From Collinsella sp. TF08-11AT (GTDB lineage Bacteria > Actinomycetota > Coriobacteriia > Coriobacteriales > Coriobacteriaceae), in the NCBI RefSeq assembly GCF_003437035.1, contig NZ_QSRL01000001.1:310001-374000 (forward strand): a stretch of DNA of 64,000 bases. The letters are read 5' to 3'. The notes under the pieces are model-generated. The model was not told the DNA's origin. It searched no databases and saw only the letters and a program-made list of their open reading frames with translations. Made by a program: the position numbers and the translations under genes. This document shows positions 59,049-64,000 of the stretch, one piece after another (position 1 is the stretch's first letter; the number at the start of each line of letters is the position of its first letter).

Positions 59049-60461
59049 ATGGACGCAACCGCAATTATCCTCGCTGCCGGCGAGGGCACCCGCATGAAGT
59101 CGAACCACTGCAAGGTTTCGCACAAGATCCTGGGTAAGCCCATGGTCCAGTGGATCGTCGACGCTACCATCAAGGCCGGCTGCAGCCGCGTCGTGGTTGT
59201 CATCGGCAGCCACGCCGACGAGATGCGCGCCCTCATCGACGGCGCCTACGCCAACAGCGCCACCAAGGTCGAGTGCGTCGAGCAGACCGAGCGTCTGGGC
59301 ACCGGTCACGCCGTGAAGGTCGCGCTCGAGGCCTGTGGCATCACGCAAGGCCCCGTCGTGGTGCTCAACGGCGACCTGCCGCTCATCACCGCCGACACCG
59401 TCGCCAAGTTCGCGCAAACCGTCGCCACCGGCGAGCTCGCCTGCACCGTCATGACCATGACCCCGCCCGATCCTTTCGGCTACGGCCGCATCAAGCTGGG
59501 CGCCGATGGTCAGATCGAGCGCATCATCGAGCAGAAGGACTGCACGCCCGAGCAGGCCGCCACGCTGCTGGAGTGCAACGCCGGCTGCTACGCCTTCGAC
59601 GGCGCGCAGCTCGCCGCCCACATTGACGAGATCGGCAACGACAACGCGCAGGCCGAGTACTACCTGCCCGACATGCTCGAGATCCTCAAAGGCCATGGCC
59701 AGGCGGTCTCCATCTTCCACTGCGACGACTACCGCGATGGCCTGGGCGTCAACAGCCGCATCCAGCTCGCGCAGCTCACTGCCATCGCTCGCGACCGCAT
59801 CAACGAGCACTGGATGGCCGAGGGCGTCACCTTCATCGACCCCACGCAGGCCTGGATCGGCCCCGACGCCGTCATCGGCCGCGACACCGTCGTGTGGCCG
59901 CAGACGCACCTGATCGGCCACGTCACCGTGGGCGAGGAGTGCCAGCTCGGCCCCAACAGCCGCCTCACCGACACCACCGTCGGCAGCGGCTGCACCATCG
60001 ATGAGACCATCGCCATCGAGGCCGTCATCGAGAACGGCGTCGACTGCGGCCCGCGCGCCTACCTGCGCCCGGGCACTCACATGCTCGACGGTTCCAAAGC
60101 CGGCACGCACGTGGAGATCAAGAAGTCCACGATCGGCGAGGGCTCCAAGGTGCCGCATCTGTCCTACATCGGCGACACCACCATGGGCTCCGGCGTCAAC
60201 GTGGGCGCGGGCTCCATCACCTGCAACTACGACGGCGTGCACAAGCACAAGACCGTCATCGGCAAGGACGCCTTCATCGGCTCCGACACCATGATGGTCG
60301 CGCCCGCCCAGATCGGCGACGGCGCGCTCGTGGCCGCAGGCTCCGTCATCACCGAGCCGGTCCCGGCCGACGCACTTGGTCTGGGCCGCGCCCGTCAGGT
60401 AAATATTGAGGGCTGGGCCGCCGATTATCGCCGCCGTCTGCACGAGGACGACGAGGTATAA
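59049..60461 (+). CDS. glmU: bifunctional N-acetylglucosamine-1-phosphate uridyltransferase/acetyltransferase
   Basis: 470 residues. The N-terminal uridyltransferase has LAAGEGTRMKS, LGTGHAV and LNGDLPL. The C-terminal left-handed beta-helix has RAYLRPGT, EIKKSTIGEGSKVPHLSYIG and NVGAGSITCNYDG, the acetyltransferase site. It makes UDP-GlcNAc for peptidoglycan and other envelope polymers. AGGAGA lies 4 nt before the ATG. It is followed by a terminator and then prs. Confidence 0.96.
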   Translation: MDATAIILAAGEGTRMKSNHCKVSHKILGKPMVQWIVDATIKAGCSRVVVVIGSHADEMRALIDGAYANSATKVECVEQTERLGTGHAVKVALEACGITQGPVVVLNGDLPLITADTVAKFAQTVATGELACTVMTMTPPDPFGYGRIKLGADGQIERIIEQKDCTPEQAATLLECNAGCYAFDGAQLAAHIDEIGNDNAQAEYYLPDMLEILKGHGQAVSIFHCDDYRDGLGVNSRIQLAQLTAIARDRINEHWMAEGVTFIDPTQAWIGPDAVIGRDTVVWPQTHLIGHVTVGEECQLGPNSRLTDTTVGSGCTIDETIAIEAVIENGVDCGPRAYLRPGTHMLDGSKAGTHVEIKKSTIGEGSKVPHLSYIGDTTMGSGVNVGAGSITCNYDGVHKHKTVIGKDAFIGSDTMMVAPAQIGDGALVAAGSVITEPVPADALGLGRARQVNIEGWAADYRRRLHEDDEV

Positions 60462-60476
60462 CGTTTTACCAAGCAC

Positions 60477-60512
60477 AAAAGGAGCTGTTCCATGGGGACG
60501 GCTCCTTTTTTC
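60477..60512 (+). terminator. terminator of glmU
   Basis: AAAAGGAGC and GCTCCTTTTTT pair around a 14-nt loop that ends in the T-run. It begins 15 nt after the glmU stop. Confidence 0.85.
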
Positions 60513-60602
60513 TATCGTGACCTGCGCGACCGGATGAGTGGTCGGTTCGTGTCCGTTGACGGTAAAGACGTTATCAAGACCCGATAAACCCCGCCGCACG
60601 GT

Positions 60603-60608
60603 TACAAT
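60603..60608 (+). promoter_or_regulatory. candidate -10 box for prs
   Basis: TACAAT, 45 nt upstream of the prs start, leaves a leader of about 38 nt containing AAAGGAGAAGG. No clear -35 hexamer is present. Confidence 0.45.
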
Positions 60609-60652
60609 GCAACAAGGCATCTATATGGCATTCGATATAAAGGAGAAGGGTA

Positions 60653-61639
60653 ATGCCGATTAATGATCCCGAGAAGTCGGAGAATATGCGCAAGTCCATC
60701 CGCGTGTATTCCGGTTCCTCCAACCGTCCCCTCGCTCAGAAGATCGCTGAGTACCTTGGGGTCGAGCTTTCGGGCCTTACGCTAAAGCAGTTCGCCAATG
60801 GTGAGATTTACGCCCGCTACGACGAGACCGTCCGCGGCGCCGACGTCTTCCTGATTCAGTCCGTGGCCGGCGGCAACGTCAACGACATGCTCATGGAGCT
60901 GCTCATCGCCACCGACGCTGCCAAGCGCGCATCCGCCCGCTCCATCACCGCCGTTATCACCCACTACGGCTATGCCCGCCAGGACCGCAAGGCCGGCCCG
61001 CGCGAGCCCATCACCGCCCGCCTCGTCGCCAACCTGCTCGAGCGTGCCGGCGTCAACCGCATCATCACCCTCGACCTGCACCAGGGCCAGATCCAGGGCT
61101 TCTTCGATATCCCGGTTAACCACCTGTCCGCACTGCCGCTATTTGGCCAGTACTACAACGACATGCACTTCGACACCGACAACCTGGTTGTCGTCTCCCC
61201 CGACGTGGGTCGCGCCAAGGCCGCCAAGAAGCTGTCCGACATGCTCGGCTGCGACCTGGCCATCGCCCACAAGGGCCGTCCGCGCCACAACGCCGCCGAG
61301 GTCATGGGCATCATCGGTGACATCAAGGGCAAGACCTGCATCATCAACGACGACATGATCGACACCGCTGGCACCCTGTGCGCCAACGTCAAGGAGCTCA
61401 AGGCTATGGGCGCCGGCGACATCTACGTCTGCGCCACCCACGGCATCTTCTCCGGTCCGGCCATCGAGCGCCTGAACGATGCCCCCATCGTCGAGTGCGT
61501 CGTCACCGACGCCATCCCCGTCGAGGTCGGCGGCAAGATCAAGACTATCTCGGTCGCCGAGGAGTTCGCTCAGGCCATCTCCGCCGTTTACCACGAGGAG
61601 CCCGTCTCCACGCTCGTCGGCGGCGACTTCGCGCTGTAA
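60653..61639 (+). CDS. prs: ribose-phosphate pyrophosphokinase
   Basis: 328 residues. RQDRKAGPREPI, the PRPP-binding loop DDMIDTAGT and the catalytic flexible loop KGRPRHNAAEVMG are in place. It makes PRPP for nucleotides, histidine and tryptophan. AAAGGAG lies 8 nt before the ATG at 60653. A second ATG 11 codons later is possible, but the first is better supported by the ribosome site. Confidence 0.96.
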   Translation: MPINDPEKSENMRKSIRVYSGSSNRPLAQKIAEYLGVELSGLTLKQFANGEIYARYDETVRGADVFLIQSVAGGNVNDMLMELLIATDAAKRASARSITAVITHYGYARQDRKAGPREPITARLVANLLERAGVNRIITLDLHQGQIQGFFDIPVNHLSALPLFGQYYNDMHFDTDNLVVVSPDVGRAKAAKKLSDMLGCDLAIAHKGRPRHNAAEVMGIIGDIKGKTCIINDDMIDTAGTLCANVKELKAMGAGDIYVCATHGIFSGPAIERLNDAPIVECVVTDAIPVEVGGKIKTISVAEEFAQAISAVYHEEPVSTLVGGDFAL

Positions 61640-61671
61640 TCCAACGCACATCGCATCATCTTTGATGTTTC

Positions 61672-61705
61672 AAAGGGGGTCGGAAGTTCGCTTCCGACCC
61701 CCTTT
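61672..61705 (+). terminator. terminator of prs
   Basis: AAAGGGGGTCGGAAG and CTTCCGACCCCCTTT are perfect 15-bp arms with a TTCG loop. The gap 61640-62094 otherwise holds the inverted-repeat element at 61727. Confidence 0.93.
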
Positions 61706-61726
61706 CTATTCCTCGCCAACCCGCCT

Positions 61727-61930
61727 TGGACAGTTAGTTCAAATTTGTATTTTTCTGAGCGCTCACACGGGTCACTTGATACGCCAAAAGCCCTCTTGTC
61801 GGCATAATATTGGCCAATCTCTCTTCTAGCGGACGTCTTCACTATGTCATTTGCTCCATTTTGCCCACTGAACCCTTCAGTAATGGCAAAATGCCCCGGT
61901 CGTTTTATACAAATCTGAACTAACTGTCCA
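61727..61930. repeat. 204-nt inverted-repeat element, upstream copy
   Basis: Arms TGGACAGTTAGTTCAAATTT (61727 onward, 24 bp) and the complement ending at 61930 differ at one base. A second copy with the same ends and almost the same length lies at 63256-63460. Confidence 0.95.
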
Positions 61931-62094
61931 GCACCCATCTCGGTCCATACCTTCAAGGCCAAACCAGCGCCCCGCGCTCCGTTTTTCAAGGCCCCTCGCA
62001 CAATCGCGCTACCGTCCGCGGCACACGACGCTCCTTTGAGCGAAAAGAACGGCACAGCCATATCATTTCGCCAACGGCTGAGTACCTTATAGCT

Positions 62095-63222
62095 ATGACC
62101 GCCGTGATCTCACATTTCTCCGCCCTCCGCGCAATTCGCCGCGCTCGACGGGCGTACTCTGCGCTTCCCTGGAGCGCCATCAACGCCGAACAACAAGCAC
62201 AAGCCCTTGCGGGCTGCGTTCCCAATAAAGACGCCATAGACTTTGCGGCTCTTTCGATGCTTGATGCCTGGAACGAAGACGACTCCGAGCGCTTAGACCT
62301 CCTTGTTGCGGATGGTAACAACAGACGCCCCGACGAACGCCTTCTCCAGCACTCCATCACCGCCCCGCTTCCCGCAGGGGCAATCATGCACATCGAAGCC
62401 GACATCTACGCAACGTCTCCCGCCATGACAGCCATGTTGTACTCTAGGAATGAGCCCGTAGCCAAGGTCCTGATGCTTCTCATGGAGCTACTCGGCTCTT
62501 ACTCCCTCCCGCCCGAGGCAACCTATCCCATCGCCCATGACGACACGTGGCCCAAGGCCGATAGCTTCAAAGTGCTGGACGATCTTGATTGCCAGGGCGA
62601 CCAACCGGCAGCCGAAAAACAAAACGAAACCCGCTACGAGCAGGCACACTACAAATGCGAGCCTGCTACAACCATAAAAGAGCTCGAGGCAGTCGCACAG
62701 TTTGCCAAAAGCAGCTCCTACGCCTCGTTTCGCACGGCCGTCAGGCTCGCCCGAGCCGGATCCGCATCCCCAGCGGAATCCTTAATGTTCGCCGTCCTAG
62801 GCGCACCCATGCGTTTTGGCGGATTCGGATGTTGCAGCCTGCCCATGGGAGGTCTGCTGCTCAACTATCGAATCGACTTCGACACCCTTGCAGTCAACAT
62901 GTCCTCGGGCATCCCCTATGCCATCTGCGACTTATATTGTCCGGCCGCAGGAGTCGACAACGAATACAACGGAATTGGGCACGAGCTCCAGAACGCTCGC
63001 ATCCACGACGGAAACCGCAACAACGGCCTTAAAGCCATGGGCGTTCACGTTCTGGTTATCAATCGCGACCAAATGAAAGACCTTGTTGCACTCGAAGCCT
63101 TCGCCCAGACGATGCATCGACTTGCCGGTATTCGATTCCGCTATCGCATCAAGGGCTATCGCAAGCGTCAAGCTGCATGGCTCAACGCTCTTCGGGCCGG
63201 AATCGGCCTCGCGCCGGTCTAG
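62095..63222 (+). CDS. hypothetical protein, possible nuclease-like domain
   Basis: 375 residues. The N-terminus ISHFSALRAIRRARR resembles the start of AbiEi-type or related proteins. The C-terminal third has a pattern like PD-(D/E)xK nucleases: YAICDLYCPAAGVDNEYNG (Asp, then Glu), followed by NGLKAMGVHVLVI and a basic end. The family is not assigned with certainty. No ribosome site precedes the ATG. Lying between two copies of an inverted-repeat element, it may be an accessory gene. Confidence 0.65.
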   Translation: MTAVISHFSALRAIRRARRAYSALPWSAINAEQQAQALAGCVPNKDAIDFAALSMLDAWNEDDSERLDLLVADGNNRRPDERLLQHSITAPLPAGAIMHIEADIYATSPAMTAMLYSRNEPVAKVLMLLMELLGSYSLPPEATYPIAHDDTWPKADSFKVLDDLDCQGDQPAAEKQNETRYEQAHYKCEPATTIKELEAVAQFAKSSSYASFRTAVRLARAGSASPAESLMFAVLGAPMRFGGFGCCSLPMGGLLLNYRIDFDTLAVNMSSGIPYAICDLYCPAAGVDNEYNGIGHELQNARIHDGNRNNGLKAMGVHVLVINRDQMKDLVALEAFAQTMHRLAGIRFRYRIKGYRKRQAAWLNALRAGIGLAPV

Positions 63223-63255
63223 AAAGCGTATCTCGACAACATCGCCGAGCAAGGC

Positions 63256-63460
63256 TGGACAGTTAGTTCAGATTTGTATAAACAGACGGCTTATTTCAAG
63301 GCGCTTTGCTGCCATCTCGGGGCCAATCACCTCATTTTAAGGCTCGAATGGCTTCGAAATAGCGCAAAACGTGCGCCCCAAAGCACCGAAACGGCTCCAT
63401 GTCTCCGATTTTGGCAGCCGAGAGCCTCTTGCTTTATACAAATCTGAACTAACTGTCCAC
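63256..63460. repeat. 205-nt inverted-repeat element, downstream copy
   Basis: Perfect 27-bp arms at 63256-63282 and 63434-63460 (TGGACAGTTAGTTCAGATTT onward). The interior shares GGCCAATC with the upstream copy but little else. The gap 63223-63593 holds this element and the tandem repeat at 63485. Confidence 0.95.
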
Positions 63461-63484
63461 CCCGGTTTCCTGCAACCGCTCAAA

Positions 63485-63528
63485 CGCCCTCAACTCACCT
63501 CAATCGCCCTCAACTCACCTCAATCGCC
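63485..63528 (+). repeat. 20-nt tandem repeat upstream of pth
   Basis: CGCCCTCAACTCACCTCAAT occurs twice in tandem (63485, 63505) followed by the start of a third copy. It lies between the 205-nt element and the pth promoter region. Confidence 0.85.
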
Positions 63529-63593
63529 CTCCATTTGACAGCGGCAACGGGGTCGCTCACCATAGCAGACGATAAATCGACGAAAGGAAGCAC

Positions 63594-64000
63594 ATGGCAG
63601 CTGCACAGCCGCTTAAGATTCGCATGGTTGCCGGACTTGGCAACCCTGGCGAGGAATATGCCGAGACCCGCCACAACGCCGGCTTTAAGGCGATTGACGA
63701 GCTGGCCCGTCAGGCCGGCGTCACGTACTGGAAAAACCAGGCCGGCGCCGAGGTCGCGCTCATCAACATCAACGATGCCGAGGAAGAGGGCGGCAAGCGC
63801 CAGATCGTGCTGGTCAAGCCGCAGTCGTATATGAATACCTCGGGTGGCCCCATCTCCAAGCTCTGCCGCGAGTACAAGATCAAGGCCGAGGAGCTGCTCG
63901 TGATTCACGACGAGCTCGACATTCCCGCCGGTGACGTGCGCGTCAAGGTGGGCGGAGGCCATGCCGGTCACAACGGTCTGCGCTCCATCATCGACAAGAT
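63594..64000 (+). CDS. pth: peptidyl-tRNA hydrolase, C-terminus beyond window
   Basis: The frame starts MAAAQPLKIRMVAGLGNPGE with AAAGGAAG 3 nt before the ATG and runs off the end of the window. Family residues are present: GLGNPGEEYAETRHNAGF (Asn and catalytic His), KPQSYMNTSGGP, HDELDIPAGDVRVK and GGGHAGHNGLRSI. It recycles peptidyl-tRNA released from ribosomes. It follows glmU and prs in the usual genome order. Confidence 0.94.
   Translation, partial: MAAAQPLKIRMVAGLGNPGEEYAETRHNAGFKAIDELARQAGVTYWKNQAGAEVALININDAEEEGGKRQIVLVKPQSYMNTSGGPISKLCREYKIKAEELLVIHDELDIPAGDVRVKVGGGHAGHNGLRSIIDK

Noticed and set aside
58974-60620. Minus-strand open frame of 548 codons opposite glmU
   Set aside because: Valine/aspartate/histidine-rich shadow of glmU in high-GC DNA.

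Overview
The window reads as a high-GC member of the Coriobacteriia, most like Collinsella (inferred from gene content and style; no database search was possible). Pointers are an Ech-type energy-converting hydrogenase operon, a sugar PTS with a GH4 6-phospho-glucosidase, an ECF vitamin-type transporter, housekeeping genes with Collinsella-like neighbours (glmU-prs-pth, folP-folK fusion, coaX), and many intergenic inverted-repeat elements. Almost all DNA is coding, and most long frames on the strand opposite a gene are shadows caused by GC bias.

Layout. 1-3.9 kb: a minus-strand set for a PRC-barrel protein (cut by the window edge), a YtxH protein, a protein resembling the cyanophycin-synthetase N-domain, a CNNM/CorC ion transporter and a hemolysin-III protein. 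4.0-6.4 kb: an alpha/beta hydrolase with a strong operator-rich promoter, then a DUF362 iron-sulfur protein. 6.5-15.6 kb: an FtsX/LolD-type ABC module bracketed by one repeat family, then an ABC-2 exporter (two permeases and an ATPase) divergent from a NarL-type two-component system that probably controls it. 15.7-22.1 kb: a cluster of long inverted-repeat elements, then the ech operon echAB-C-D-E-F on the minus strand, in which the NuoL-like and NuoH-like membrane subunits are one polypeptide.

22.2-36.9 kb: an HTH protein, then an operon of three single-pass membrane proteins and a 3,563-residue GLUG-repeat surface protein. 37-43.6 kb: a DUF4143 ATPase with a 23-bp repeat array at its promoter, an old-yellow-enzyme type flavin/FeS oxidoreductase, a run of four palindromic repeats, and scrambled mobile-element remains (integrase fragment, ORF6N genes, a gene remnant). 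43.7-48.3 kb: an alpha-glucoside-type PTS operon with a convergent RpiR regulator, then the initiator tRNA.

48.5-64 kb: coaX, a second DUF4143 ATPase framed by three copies of a short inverted repeat, a degenerate biotin-ligase-like gene coupled to folP-folK, a sirtuin, exonuclease III, more long inverted-repeat elements, a complete ECF transporter (S, fused A-A, T) with a palindromic element read in frame inside the ATPase, then glmU, prs, a hypothetical gene bracketed by two 205-bp inverted repeats, and the start of pth.

The least explained content is (1) the two-class inverted-repeat elements that share one core but have different arms, (2) the two DUF4143 ATPases, each with its own repeat motif at the promoter, (3) the giant surface-protein operon, and (4) the echA-echB fusion.
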